Positions 26,247-35,680 of a DNA stretch of 64,000 nt are shown in pieces (position 1 is the stretch's first letter; the number at the start of each line of letters is the position of its first letter). The translations under genes were made by a program, and so were the position numbers. Under the pieces are notes generated by a model. It was not told the origin of the DNA. It was given only the letters and a program-made list of their open reading frames with translations, and searched no databases. Source of the DNA: Ferruginibacter sp. (GTDB lineage Bacteria; Bacteroidota; Bacteroidia; Chitinophagales; Chitinophagaceae); NCBI GenBank assembly GCA_025963635.1, contig JAOQAK010000073.1, forward strand, positions 23,646 to 87,645. Direction: 5' to 3'.

Positions 26247-27413
26247 ATGAATACAGCCATTGCAAGATCCGTTTCTGAAAGCTTTACCCAAAATTTTAAC
26301 CATCCTCCCCACTTATACTTTTCTCCCGGCCGCATCAATCTTATTGGCGAACATGTTGATTACAACGATGGATATGTAATGCCGGCAGCTATTAATAAAG
26401 GTGTTTATTATGCGGTCGCTGAAAATCACACGGATGACATCTTCTTCTACGCGATGGATTTCAACGAACATTTCTCCATCAATATCCACCAAATAAAAAG
26501 TAATCAAAGCTGGAAAAATTATGTACTAAGTGTTATAAATGAGTTCCAATTGCTCGGGAAAAATATCCGGGGGTTCAATTGTGTTTTTGCGGGCGATATC
26601 CCCATTGGCTCAGGAATGAGTTCTTCCGCTGCCGTGGAAGGGGGATTGGCATTTGCACTGAATGAATTTTTTAAAGCCGGGCTCAGCCGGGTAGAACTGG
26701 CGCTGCTTTGTCAACGGGCCGAGCACAATTTTCCGAACGTTCAGTGTGGCATTATGGACCAGTTCGCCAATATGATGGGAAAGCAGGACTATGTAATCCT
26801 GTTAGATTGCAGGAGTATTGAACACGAGTATTTCCCCTTGTTGCTGGCAGGTTTCAAAATTGTTTTAATCAATACCAAAGTGCATCATTCACTGGCATCG
26901 GGCGAATATAATGTACGCAGGCAACGTTGTGAAGAAGGATTAACTATCTTAAAAGGCCTGCTGCCAATACAGTCGTTCAGGGATATCAAAAATGTTGATG
27001 AACTGGAAGTTGGAAGAAAAAGCATGACTGCCGAAGTATACAACTGCTGCCGCTATGTAATAGAAGAAATGGGGCGCACCAAAAAAGCTGCTGAGTTGCT
27101 GCAAGCTAACGATATTGCCGGCTTTGGTAAGCTGATGTATGCTACGCACGAAGGGCTAAGTGAACTGTACCGGGTAAGTTGCGATGAACTGGACTTTTTG
27201 GTGGAGCAGGCAAAAAAATATCCTGCTGTAATTGGGTCAAGGCTGATGGGAGGTGGATTTGGCGGATGCACCATTAATATTGTGAAGGAAGAAGGTATCG
27301 ACCATTTCATCGAAGCAACCACTACGGAATACCAGCAGCGGTTCAATATTATTCCCGAAGCTTACTTAGTAGAAACTGCGGATGGAACCAGTGAAATAAC
27401 GCTTACACCCTGA
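26247..27413 (+). CDS. galK: Galactokinase
   Basis: A 388-residue GHMP kinase. It has the galactokinase signature GRINLIGEHVDYNDG near residue 30, the ATP-binding loop GDIPIGSGMSSSAAVEGG near 115-130, and GSRLMGGGFGGC near the C-terminus. It phosphorylates galactose at C1 with ATP in the Leloir pathway. It is translated just after galM (4-base gap). Its last 11 bases overlap the end of the convergent minus-strand acyltransferase gene, so no terminator space exists between them. Confidence 0.95.
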   Translation: MNTAIARSVSESFTQNFNHPPHLYFSPGRINLIGEHVDYNDGYVMPAAINKGVYYAVAENHTDDIFFYAMDFNEHFSINIHQIKSNQSWKNYVLSVINEFQLLGKNIRGFNCVFAGDIPIGSGMSSSAAVEGGLAFALNEFFKAGLSRVELALLCQRAEHNFPNVQCGIMDQFANMMGKQDYVILLDCRSIEHEYFPLLLAGFKIVLINTKVHHSLASGEYNVRRQRCEEGLTILKGLLPIQSFRDIKNVDELEVGRKSMTAEVYNCCRYVIEEMGRTKKAAELLQANDIAGFGKLMYATHEGLSELYRVSCDELDFLVEQAKKYPAVIGSRLMGGGFGGCTINIVKEEGIDHFIEATTTEYQQRFNIIPEAYLVETADGTSEITLTP

Positions 27414-28581
27414 TATAAATTTTCTTTTTGTCAAGCACCCAGGCAAAAAACCACATCATCGCTATAAAACAGAGTGCATAAATAAGCGATCCTGCTCTCG
27501 GTTCAGCCGGCAAAATTGGTTTGCAGACGTTTTCGTAAAACCAGCCAAATGGAGTTAAGTAATTTGGTTTGCCCTGTGCACTGATAGTGCCCGGAATTCT
27601 GATAAGAGCCAGCAACCTCGGCAACACCCCGCTCATTACAAAAATAAAAAGGGCGTTTTTCCCAAATACATCAAAGAAGCGGCTCCACCAGCCTTTCCAG
27701 CCTTTAAATTCAATAATATAGATCATTACACCCAAAATAAGCATGGCTAATCCAGTGGTATAAATGGTATAGCTGCTGGTCCATATTTTTTTATTGATGG
27801 GGAAAACCATATCCCAGCAATAACCGGCAAATATTAGGACACAGCCGGCCACAAACAGCCCGTTTACCATCTCGGCTGTTTTTCCTTTTTGAATGATATA
27901 GCTGCCGGCCAGGTACCCAAATATGACCTGCACAATTGCGCAAGGGATACTCATCAAACCCTCAGGGTCAAAGGAAACGCCCTCGCCTTTGTAGATATGG
28001 GCTTCCCCAACCATTTCCAGGTCAATCTTTGTTCCAAACCAGCCTGCCAGGCTAAAAGGATCTGCCGGGTTGGCCGCCACACACGCAAACCAGTAAGCCA
28101 ATAATATAAATGCACTTACTACAAAGGCTCCCCGCTGTTTAAAATAATGAGCAATCACTGAAGCGAAAAAATAGCAGAGTGCTATTCGCTGCAATACGCC
28201 AAATATGCGGACACCTGCTACCTTTCCTTCGCCAGTGATGAAGGACCAGGGCTTACCAACGATTTGCCCATCGTCCCATTTAATAAAGGGAAACCAATTC
28301 AGGAATATCCCGATAAGAAAAATCAGTAAGGTGCGCCTGATGACTTTTTTCCAAAAAACGCCTTCACCGGCAGCATCCAATTTTGGCAAAACAAAAGCCA
28401 TCGCATTACCCACCGCAAATAAAAAGAATGGGAAAACGAGATCAGTGGGGGTAACCCCATGCCAGGGGGCATGTTCCAGCGGACCATAAATATGACCCCA
28501 ACTTCCGGGATTATTTACCAATATCATGAGCGCCACAGTGGCCCCACGAAAAACATCGAGTGAGTAGAAGCGTTGGTTCAT
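27403..28581 (-). CDS. HGSNAT-like (DUF5009) membrane acyltransferase
   Basis: The 392-residue protein has about ten membrane segments. The N-terminus has LDVFRGATVALMILVNN and HGVTPTDLVFPFFLFAVG, the pattern of bacterial relatives of heparan-alpha-glucosaminide N-acetyltransferase (DUF5009/DUF1624). These move acetyl groups from cytosolic acetyl-CoA across a membrane to sugars. Bacteroidota often encode several next to glycan-use genes. It ends by overlapping galK by 11 bases in the opposite direction. Its start at 28581 faces a 398-base gap. The substrate is unknown. Confidence 0.85.
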   Translation of the reverse strand: MNQRFYSLDVFRGATVALMILVNNPGSWGHIYGPLEHAPWHGVTPTDLVFPFFLFAVGNAMAFVLPKLDAAGEGVFWKKVIRRTLLIFLIGIFLNWFPFIKWDDGQIVGKPWSFITGEGKVAGVRIFGVLQRIALCYFFASVIAHYFKQRGAFVVSAFILLAYWFACVAANPADPFSLAGWFGTKIDLEMVGEAHIYKGEGVSFDPEGLMSIPCAIVQVIFGYLAGSYIIQKGKTAEMVNGLFVAGCVLIFAGYCWDMVFPINKKIWTSSYTIYTTGLAMLILGVMIYIIEFKGWKGWWSRFFDVFGKNALFIFVMSGVLPRLLALIRIPGTISAQGKPNYLTPFGWFYENVCKPILPAEPRAGSLIYALCFIAMMWFFAWVLDKKKIYIRV

Positions 28582-28979
28582 GGAAAGCAGGTTTTTCTAA
28601 AAGATTAGAAAGGTAATTAAATTCTTTGGGCATTGTAAAAATCCCCCCAGATTCTGTAAAATTCCTGGTGGCGGCTAAATCTCGAAAAAGGATACCCCTG
28701 AAGATGCATATTTTATAGCCGCCGTAGAAAATAAACAAGTAATTTTGCGCCCAAATAGGGTATTAAAAAGCCTATTTGAAAGTTGAAAACATAATTTGCC
28801 ATTTTGATCTGAAAGTTTTCGGGGCGGTACAGCAAACCGGGCATTTTGGTGGAAATTTGTTGTATAACGTGCGCTTTTTTTATTTCGTCCTGATTATTAA
28901 CTCTTCTTCACTTGTGACTGAGATTGGCGAAGCCGTGACTTATTTTTGGACCTATCACACAAACTACCGTTGCTATCAT
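28582..28979. promoter_or_regulatory. Divergent intergenic region before the CDP-sugar operon
   Basis: About 400 bases without a gene, between the minus-strand acyltransferase and plus-strand rfbF. CAAATAGG at 28752-28759 and CCTATTTG at 28771-28778 form a perfect eight-base inverted repeat with an 11-base loop. A -7-like box TAATTTTG lies at 28740-28747. A second, TATTTTTG at 28941-28948, lies 31 bases before the rfbF start, with a weak CTG in place of TTG 20 bases upstream (28918-28920). This second box is the better candidate promoter for the operon. Confidence 0.4.
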
Positions 28980-29750
28980 ATGAAAGTTTTAATACTGGCC
29001 GGGGGCCTTGGATCCCGCATTTCTGAAGAAACCACGTTAAAGCCGAAGCCCATGGTTGAAGTTGGTGGCAAACCGATTCTTTGGCATATTATGAAGATAT
29101 ATTCATCGTATGGGTTCAATGACTTTATCATACTGTGTGGTTACAAAGGATATATGATAAAATCTTACTTTGCCAACTATTACAGGCATATGGCCGATAT
29201 GACGGTTGACATGGCGAATAACACGATCGAATATCATAAAAACCATGCTGAGCCATGGAAAGTAACCCTCGTTGATACCGGTGTTGATACAATGACAGGC
29301 GGCAGGATAAAACATGTTAAGGATTATATAGGCAACGAGCCGTTTATGCTTACATACGGAGATGGTGTTGCTGATGTGGATCTTAAGGAACTGGTTGCCT
29401 TTCATAAATCGCATGGAAAATACCTTACAATGACCTCTGTATTACCGGAGGGCAGGTTTGGGGCACTGGACATTGTGGATTCTCATAAGGTGAAAAGTTT
29501 CCAGGAAAAACCAAAAGGTGATGGATCCTGGATCAACGGGGGGTTTTTTGTATGCCAGCCGGAGGTTCTAGATTATATAGAAGGCGAACACACCATTTTT
29601 GAAAAAGACCCGTTGGAGAAGCTGGCTAAAGAAGACCAACTTTACACCTATAAGCATTATGGTTTCTGGAAGCCCATGGATACATTGCGTGATAAAAACC
29701 AGCTTGAGCATTTAATTGAAAATAATATAGCCCCCTGGATCAAATGGTAA
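28980..29750 (+). CDS. rfbF: Glucose-1-phosphate cytidylyltransferase
   Basis: The ATG at 28980 gives 256 residues, the usual length of RfbF; an in-frame upstream extension has no family match. The N-terminus MKVLILAGGLGSRISEET is the nucleotide-binding loop, followed by KPMVEVGGKPILWHIMK. Later LTYGDGVADVDL and NGGFFVCQPEVLDYI match RfbF. It makes CDP-glucose from CTP and glucose 1-phosphate, the first step to CDP-linked deoxysugars. It overlaps rfbG by seven bases (ATGGTAA), so translation is coupled. Confidence 0.95.
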   Translation: MKVLILAGGLGSRISEETTLKPKPMVEVGGKPILWHIMKIYSSYGFNDFIILCGYKGYMIKSYFANYYRHMADMTVDMANNTIEYHKNHAEPWKVTLVDTGVDTMTGGRIKHVKDYIGNEPFMLTYGDGVADVDLKELVAFHKSHGKYLTMTSVLPEGRFGALDIVDSHKVKSFQEKPKGDGSWINGGFFVCQPEVLDYIEGEHTIFEKDPLEKLAKEDQLYTYKHYGFWKPMDTLRDKNQLEHLIENNIAPWIKW

Positions 29751-30838
29751 CACAAACCAGCATCACCCATTTTTATAAGGGCCGTAGGGTTTTTATTACC
29801 GGTCATACCGGATTTAAAGGCAGCTGGCTTATCTACGTGCTGCACAAGGCGGGCGCGGTCATAAAAGGATATTCGTTATTTCCTGAAACGAATCCTTCGC
29901 TTTACAGCCAGATCGAAGAGAGCATTCACATTGAATCTGTTATTGCCGATATTAATGATGCGAGGAGATTGGAAACAGAAATTTTGTCTTTTCAACCGGA
30001 TCATATCTTTCACATGGCAGCTCAGCCACTTGTGAGAAGATCTTATAATGAGCCGCTGAATACATTTTCAACAAATGTGATCGGCACCGCGAATGTCCTT
30101 AGCGCACTAACGAAGTTAGAAAAACCCTGCACAGCTGTTTTTATCACTACAGATAAAGTGTACGAAAACAAAGAATGGCACTATCCTTACCGGGAAACAG
30201 ATCGCCTTGGCGGTTATGATCCATACAGCGCCAGTAAAGCATGTGCTGAATTGGTAATTAATAGTTATCACCAATCTTTTTTCAACCTTTCAAGATTTGA
30301 GGTACATCAAAAAGCGATAGCAAGTGTTCGGGCGGGCAATGTAATTGGCGGAGGCGATTGGTCAGAAGACAGGCTACTACCGGATATAGTAAAAGCGCTG
30401 GCGCAAAATCGGGATATTATTATACGCAACCCCGGCGCAATACGACCATGGCAACATGTATTAGAGCCGGTATTTGGGTATTTGCGCATCAGTCAGTTGT
30501 TGGCTGCCAACCCGATGAAATATAACGGAGCATGGAACTTCGGGCCGGCGAATGACGACAATTTATCGGTAATAGAAGTTGCACAACAGGCGATCAGCAT
30601 TTGGGGTAAAGGAAACATAGATTTACGGGAGGATCGGAATGCCCTTCATGAAGCAGGCTTGCTAAAGTTAGATACTAGTAAGGCAGTAAATGAATTGGGT
30701 TGGAAACCCCGGATGAGAACGGGTGAAGCGATCGCGAGAACTATTCAATGGTATAAGTGTTTCTATGAAAAAACAGCTTCTCCCGCAGAATTATTGATAG
30801 CGGATATTTTATATTATCAATCGATTTTAATACAATAA
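29744..30838 (+). CDS. rfbG: CDP-glucose 4,6-dehydratase
   Basis: A 364-residue extended short-chain dehydrogenase. The NAD loop is ITGHTGFKGSWL, and the active site has TTDKVYEN and YSASKA (YxxxK), with the RAGNVIGGGDW segment typical of RfbG. It makes CDP-4-keto-6-deoxyglucose, the branch point for CDP-dideoxy and branched sugars. It overlaps rfbF by seven bases. No rfbH (C3 dehydratase) follows, unlike in 3,6-dideoxyhexose loci, so the sugar probably keeps its C3 oxygen. A 122-base gap separates it from the methyltransferase gene. Confidence 0.95.
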   Translation: MVTQTSITHFYKGRRVFITGHTGFKGSWLIYVLHKAGAVIKGYSLFPETNPSLYSQIEESIHIESVIADINDARRLETEILSFQPDHIFHMAAQPLVRRSYNEPLNTFSTNVIGTANVLSALTKLEKPCTAVFITTDKVYENKEWHYPYRETDRLGGYDPYSASKACAELVINSYHQSFFNLSRFEVHQKAIASVRAGNVIGGGDWSEDRLLPDIVKALAQNRDIIIRNPGAIRPWQHVLEPVFGYLRISQLLAANPMKYNGAWNFGPANDDNLSVIEVAQQAISIWGKGNIDLREDRNALHEAGLLKLDTSKAVNELGWKPRMRTGEAIARTIQWYKCFYEKTASPAELLIADILYYQSILIQ

Positions 30839-30960
30839 ACGTGGGCTAGAGAATATATTGCCAACCCATTTTTAGGGACAATTAAATAGAAAATGATAAG
30901 CTAGTAAAATTTGCAAGAGATCGAGAAATATTGAGAAGATATTGAAAATTATTCAGGATT

Positions 30961-32181
30961 ATGAAATCAAAACACACAAGAATTTACAATTGCCGCATTT
31001 GCAATGCTACCGAAATGGAGGTGGTAATTCTTTTAAAACAAATGCCGTTTACTGATGAGTTTATTTCAAAGCAAGACATTGGGAATGAATTTTTAGCTGA
31101 CATTGAAATTTCAATTTGCAAAGTATGCGGCTGTACCCAAAACGTGAATAATACCGACATGGATGATTATTATAACGAGTACACATATAGTGTGCAGTCA
31201 TCCGGGTTTGCGATTCAATTTATGGGTACACTTGCGGAGCGAGTTAAAGAGCGGTATTTTCGTGCAAATTCTGCGCCGAAGGTAGTTGAGATTGGTAGTG
31301 GCACCGGAGAGCAGCTGTTAGAGTTTAAAAAACTAGGTTGCGAAGTGCTTGGTATTGAACCTTCTGAGAAGCTGGCGGAGTATGCAAATGGTATTGGCGT
31401 TCCAACGCTGCATGCTTTCTTCGATGGGGATATCAACAATATTCTTCCAGACAATTTCAAGTCGGTTGATTTAATAATAAGTAGTTATACATACGATCAC
31501 ATTCCTCAGCCAATTACAGTGTTAAAAAAAATTCATGAAATTTTGAAGGAGGATGGGATAATGATTCATGAAGTACATGATTTGGATTTGATAAAACAAC
31601 GAAATGAATATTGCCTCTTTGAGCATGAGCATTATACCTATCTTAATGAAAGAAGTATCTCGTATGTGATGGGTGCAAACAGCTTCGAAGTCGATACATT
31701 CAGTCTACTCTTACAAAACGAAAAACGTGCGAATTCACTTTTAGTTGCTGCCCGTAAAGTTAACTGCGTAAAAAAATATGAGGTTGATGTTCAATTTGAG
31801 CTAAAGGAATTAAAACAACTCAATCAGGATGTTTCTGTATCCATTCACAGAATTCAATCATGGCTAAGCGATAATGCAAACGTCAAGGTTGTTGCTTACG
31901 GAGCAGGAGGACGCGGTATTATGACCATTGCCGCTCTTAATGATGTCTCAGGAATTAAATTTATTGTAGATAAAAATCCGAAAGCGGAAAATATCTTTGC
32001 CCCTAAATCACATTTGCCTGTTTACGGTATTGATATTTTAGGTGTTGAGCATGCTGATAAAATTCTTGTTTTCAGCTTCGGTTACTTTAAAGAAATTGTT
32101 AATGAACTCTGCGATAAATTTGGCTACACTCCTAACCAGTTTGTTTCAATACTCGATTTATTAGAACCCAAAAATGCGTAA
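30961..32181 (+). CDS. NDP-sugar C-methyltransferase-like protein
   Basis: The 406-residue protein has the three-part layout of sugar C-methyltransferases: an N-terminal zinc-binding segment with CRIC and CKVCGC, a SAM-binding Rossmann domain with VEIGSGTGEQLLEF, and a C-terminal domain with VVAYGAGGRGIMTI. Family members such as TylC3 and related enzymes add a methyl group at C3 of keto-deoxysugar nucleotides. Here the likely substrate is the 4-keto sugar from RfbG. It overlaps the next gene by eight bases (ATGCGTAA). Position of methylation cannot be read from sequence. Confidence 0.82.
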   Translation: MKSKHTRIYNCRICNATEMEVVILLKQMPFTDEFISKQDIGNEFLADIEISICKVCGCTQNVNNTDMDDYYNEYTYSVQSSGFAIQFMGTLAERVKERYFRANSAPKVVEIGSGTGEQLLEFKKLGCEVLGIEPSEKLAEYANGIGVPTLHAFFDGDINNILPDNFKSVDLIISSYTYDHIPQPITVLKKIHEILKEDGIMIHEVHDLDLIKQRNEYCLFEHEHYTYLNERSISYVMGANSFEVDTFSLLLQNEKRANSLLVAARKVNCVKKYEVDVQFELKELKQLNQDVSVSIHRIQSWLSDNANVKVVAYGAGGRGIMTIAALNDVSGIKFIVDKNPKAENIFAPKSHLPVYGIDILGVEHADKILVFSFGYFKEIVNELCDKFGYTPNQFVSILDLLEPKNA

Positions 32182-33088
32182 AATAATCGTGCACGGGGCA
32201 AGCAGTTTTTTAGGAAAAAATTTCCTGAGAAAAATGTCTGTTCAGAAAATTCCAGCTGACATTTTCGCAAGACGAAAATCTTCAATGACTGAATTTGAAA
32301 GTAATCCATTATTCAATATTTACCGATACGAAAAAAGTATTTCAGAGATTTCACATGTAAATCAAACGCCGGGCTCGACAACTTTTGTAGACTTCAGTTG
32401 GTATGGAGTTTTTGGTACCGAAAGAAATATTCCTGAACAGATTACTGTCAATATTCCATTAGTGATTGATTCAGTGAAAACAGCCCATTCTTTCAAATGC
32501 AACCATTGGATTGGATTTGGTTCACAGGCAGAGTATGGCAATCTCGATAAAAGAATTTCAGAAAGTGATCCGGGCGTTCCTACTACACTCTATGGGAAGT
32601 CGAAATTAATCTGCTCACAAATATCAGCTGACCTTTGTAAGAGTTATGGAATGGACCATTCGTGGCTTCGATTGTTTTCGGTATACGGACCTAATGACAC
32701 TCATGAATGGCTGATTCAGTATTTGATAAAACAAATGTTACTTAACAAAGAGATCAATGTTACTAAAGGTGAGCAGCTTTGGGATTATTTATATGTAGAC
32801 GATATTTCTGAGATGCTTCTTAAATTAATTAAGTCAAGAGGGGTGGGGATCGCCAATTTGGGCACTGGAAACGGGATTTCAGTAAGAATGATTATTGAAA
32901 AAATTAAAAATATAATCCAGTCCGAATCCAAAATAAACTTTGGTGCATTGCCCTACAGAAGTGATCAGGTAATGTTAATGGAGGCGGATATCACAAAACT
33001 ATCAACCCACTTAAAATGGAAACCCGAAATCTCACTCGATGAAGGACTAAGAAAAACAATTGAGTTTATACGCACCACCTCAAATTGA
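32174..33088 (+). CDS. NAD(P)-dependent sugar epimerase/reductase (SDR)
   Basis: A 304-residue extended short-chain dehydrogenase. It has the dinucleotide loop GASSFLG, FGSQAEYG in the active-site strand, and YGKSK as the catalytic YxxxK. The end shows GTGNGISVRMIIEKI and LKWKPEISLDEGLRKTI, as in NDP-sugar enzymes. Its place after the C-methyltransferase, with overlapping codons, suggests 4-keto reduction of a CDP sugar, like CDP-abequose or CDP-paratose synthases. Epimerase activity is an alternative. About 95 bases, including an inverted repeat, separate it from the transketolase pair. Confidence 0.8.
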   Translation: MRKIIVHGASSFLGKNFLRKMSVQKIPADIFARRKSSMTEFESNPLFNIYRYEKSISEISHVNQTPGSTTFVDFSWYGVFGTERNIPEQITVNIPLVIDSVKTAHSFKCNHWIGFGSQAEYGNLDKRISESDPGVPTTLYGKSKLICSQISADLCKSYGMDHSWLRLFSVYGPNDTHEWLIQYLIKQMLLNKEINVTKGEQLWDYLYVDDISEMLLKLIKSRGVGIANLGTGNGISVRMIIEKIKNIIQSESKINFGALPYRSDQVMLMEADITKLSTHLKWKPEISLDEGLRKTIEFIRTTSN

Positions 33089-33120
33089 TCTTACTGTTGC
33101 CCCGAGTTGCTTAGGCGGCC

Positions 33121-33166
33121 GTTCATTGGCCCACGTCAACATCGATTTGTCTAACGTCCAATGAAC
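33121..33166. repeat. Inverted repeat before the transketolase genes
   Basis: GTTCATTGG (33121-33129) and CCAATGAAC (33158-33166) form a perfect nine-base inverted repeat with a 28-base loop, ending 17 bases before the start of the transketolase gene. No T-run follows. It could be a regulatory hairpin that controls expression of the pair, or a chance repeat. Confidence 0.35.
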
Positions 33167-33183
33167 AAATAAAAATCTAAATT

Positions 33184-33981
33184 ATGATGCATGATCTGAT
33201 TTCAATTACAAAGAGTATTCGCAAATCAATTTTAATGATGAATCACCAATCAAATGCTTCGCACTCAGGAAGTTGTTTGTCTGTAGTTGAATTACTTACT
33301 TGTTTGTATTTTGAATTTTTAAATATTGATCCTAAAAACCCCAAAGATGAAAATCGGGATCGCTTTATATTAAGTAAAGGTCACGCGAGTGCAGCCCTAT
33401 ATGCGACTCTGGCTGAAAGGGGTTTTTTTTCTAAAAACATTCTCGCTAAATTTTACGTTGACAATGGAATATTACCGGGCCATATTGATATGACTGCTGC
33501 GCCTGGTCTTGAATGTGCAGCAGGCTCGCTGGGACATGGTTTGGCAATTGGTTGCGGAATGGCTATAGGATTAAAAAATAAAAAGCCAAGTGCCAAAGTC
33601 ATTGTAATTATCAGCGATGGTGAATTGAATGAAGGTTCAATATGGGAACCCATTCTTCTGGCCCCACATTTACACCTCAACAATTTAACGGTGGTTATCG
33701 ATTATAATAAAATTCAAAGTTTTGGGATCACAAATGAGGTGGTAAATCTTGAACCACTAACAGAAAAGCTAGTGGCGTTCAATTGGCATGTTATAAATAT
33801 TGACGGACATAATATTGAGCAGATTATAGATGCATTGAATTTCAAAATTGATAAACCAAAAGCAATAATTGCGAACACCATAAAAGGGAAAGGTATCAGC
33901 TTCATGGAAAATAAATTAGAATGGCATTATCGTTCCCCAAACAAAGAACTGCTGGAAAAGGCTTTGGAGGAATTAGAGTAA
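33184..33981 (+). CDS. Transketolase-like protein, N-terminal (ThDP-binding) subunit
   Basis: This 265-residue protein covers only the pyrophosphate domain of transketolase. It has LSKGHASAALYATLA, SLGHGLAIGCGMAIG and the ThDP motif SDGELNEGSIWE ending DYNKIQ. In split transketolases a second protein supplies the pyrimidine domain, and that gene follows 17 bases later. Transketolases move two-carbon ketol units between sugars. Its place inside a CDP-sugar operon, rather than with central metabolism genes, suggests a special acceptor or the supply of an unusual sugar. Start alternatives (ATG 33184 or 33187) differ by one residue. Confidence 0.9.
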   Translation: MMHDLISITKSIRKSILMMNHQSNASHSGSCLSVVELLTCLYFEFLNIDPKNPKDENRDRFILSKGHASAALYATLAERGFFSKNILAKFYVDNGILPGHIDMTAAPGLECAAGSLGHGLAIGCGMAIGLKNKKPSAKVIVIISDGELNEGSIWEPILLAPHLHLNNLTVVIDYNKIQSFGITNEVVNLEPLTEKLVAFNWHVINIDGHNIEQIIDALNFKIDKPKAIIANTIKGKGISFMENKLEWHYRSPNKELLEKALEELE

Positions 33982-33998
33982 CAAATTAGCGAAAATTA

Positions 33999-34925
33999 AT
34001 GAGAAAAACATTTATAGATACTCTAGTTAAAGAGGCAAAAAAAGATGAACGTATTTTTTTGGTTTGCCCGGATATTGGCTATAGCGTGCTTGAAGTATTT
34101 CGTGATCAGTTTCCAAACCGCTTTTTAAATGTCGGTGTGGCTGAACAAAATGCAATCTCAATTGCAGCCGGGCTTGCATTAACAGGATATATTCCGTTTG
34201 TTTATACAATTATGCCCTTTGTTGTTATGCGCCCTTTTGAACAAATACGAATTGATGTCGCATACATGAATACGAATGTGCGCATTGTAGGAGTCGGTGC
34301 CGGTTTCTCATACGGAGCTGCAGGCGCTACTCATCATTCGCTCGAGGATATAGCTATTATGCGGGTGTTGCCAGGAATGACTGTTATTTGCCCGGGCGAT
34401 CCATGGGAAGTACAACAATCGGTAAAAGCCTCCATAAATTATAAGGGACCCGTATATTTCCGGCTAGGTAAACAAGGCGAGCCCATACTGAATGATAAAA
34501 CATCAAGTTATCAAATCGGCAAGGCAACCTTAATCAGAAATGGAGATCATGTGCACCTGATAAGTACAAGTAACACGCTTGAAATATCATGCAAAGTGGC
34601 CGAAGCGCTTAGCAGTCAAAATATAAATTGTAGCGTCACGAGTATGCATACAATGAAGCCCTTTGATGTCAATTACATTAATTCTTTGCTCGAAACCTGC
34701 AAACCAATCTTTACAATTGAAGAGCATTATATTGTTGGCGGTCTCGGCAGCGCTGTTTCAGAAGTAATTGCCGAAAGTAAATTTAACCCCCTGTTTAAGC
34801 GCTTTGGTGTTAATGACCAGTTCTCCCATTATGTTGGGGGACAAGATTTTATCCGCGATAAATTCGGCATCAACACAGAAATAATTACACAGGAAATTTT
34901 AGAACTATTAAAAAAAGAAAAATGA
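33999..34925 (+). CDS. Transketolase-like protein, C-terminal subunit
   Basis: The 308-residue protein holds the pyrimidine-binding and C-terminal domains of transketolase. The key Glu lies in VGVAEQNAISIAAGLA, followed by THHSLEDIAIMRVLPGM and the C-terminal EEHYIVGGLGSAVSE. With the upstream gene it should form a complete ThDP enzyme. It overlaps the next methyltransferase by four bases (ATGA). Split transketolases occur elsewhere in sugar-nucleotide loci; the role here is inferred from context. Confidence 0.9.
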   Translation: MRKTFIDTLVKEAKKDERIFLVCPDIGYSVLEVFRDQFPNRFLNVGVAEQNAISIAAGLALTGYIPFVYTIMPFVVMRPFEQIRIDVAYMNTNVRIVGVGAGFSYGAAGATHHSLEDIAIMRVLPGMTVICPGDPWEVQQSVKASINYKGPVYFRLGKQGEPILNDKTSSYQIGKATLIRNGDHVHLISTSNTLEISCKVAEALSSQNINCSVTSMHTMKPFDVNYINSLLETCKPIFTIEEHYIVGGLGSAVSEVIAESKFNPLFKRFGVNDQFSHYVGGQDFIRDKFGINTEIITQEILELLKKEK

Positions 34926-35680
34926 GCGAAAAGAAAATTGAAATCAGAAGAAATATTTCCGGTGAAGAGAAGGACAATGCGCAGGAGCTTTTTGACCTCT
35001 TTAAAAATTCGCCCATTCCAAATGAAGAGATTCAGCTTAATCTAGGTCTTTACATAAGCCGACAGAGTTTGTCAAGAATAATTTTCATGCATGACCTTTA
35101 TAAGCGGATTATTAATACTACAGGTGTGGTAATGGAATTTGGTTGCAGGTGGGGACAGAATCTTGCGCTATTCCAGGCTTTCAGAGGTATGTATGAACCT
35201 TACAATTACAATAGAAAAATAATTGGGTTTGACTCTTTTGAGGGTTTTCAATCACTTCACGAAAAAGATGGAAATGCAAAAATATTATATGAAGGTGCTT
35301 ACACAGTAACAAATAATTATGTGGATCATCTTGAAAAAGTTTTAAGCAATCATGAAACGGAAAGCCCCATCAGCCATATAAAAAAATGTGAGGTTATAAA
35401 AGGCGATGCTACTGAAACTTTAGAAAAATATTTGGAGGAACATCCCGAAACGATCATTGCTTTCGCATATTTTGATTTTGATATTTATGCACCCACAAAA
35501 CGTTGCTTGGAATTAATTAAAAATCACGTTACAAAAGGAACCGTTCTTGGCTTTGATGAATTGAACTGGCCTTATTATCCGGGAGAAACGCTTGCACTCA
35601 AGGAAGTTCTTGGGTTAGATACATATAAGCTTCAACGATCACCACTTTGTCCAACACCCTCGTTTTTAGTTATAGAATAA
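34922..35680 (+). CDS. TylF/MycF-like SAM-dependent methyltransferase
   Basis: A 252-residue class I methyltransferase. It has the SAM loop EFGCRWGQNLALF, the acidic GFDSFEGF, and the metal-site strand FAYFDFDIYAPTKRCLE, which resembles the macrocin O-methyltransferase (TylF) family. These are metal-dependent sugar O-methyltransferases. It starts four bases inside the transketolase gene, so it belongs to the CDP-sugar operon and may methylate the finished sugar or a glycan end. A 265-base gap then separates it from the glycosyltransferase genes. Confidence 0.78.
   Translation: MSEKKIEIRRNISGEEKDNAQELFDLFKNSPIPNEEIQLNLGLYISRQSLSRIIFMHDLYKRIINTTGVVMEFGCRWGQNLALFQAFRGMYEPYNYNRKIIGFDSFEGFQSLHEKDGNAKILYEGAYTVTNNYVDHLEKVLSNHETESPISHIKKCEVIKGDATETLEKYLEEHPETIIAFAYFDFDIYAPTKRCLELIKNHVTKGTVLGFDELNWPYYPGETLALKEVLGLDTYKLQRSPLCPTPSFLVIE

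Noticed and set aside
28511..28738. Minus-strand open frame before the HGSNAT-like gene
   Set aside because: It overlaps the real gene start in another frame and has no recognisable protein pattern.
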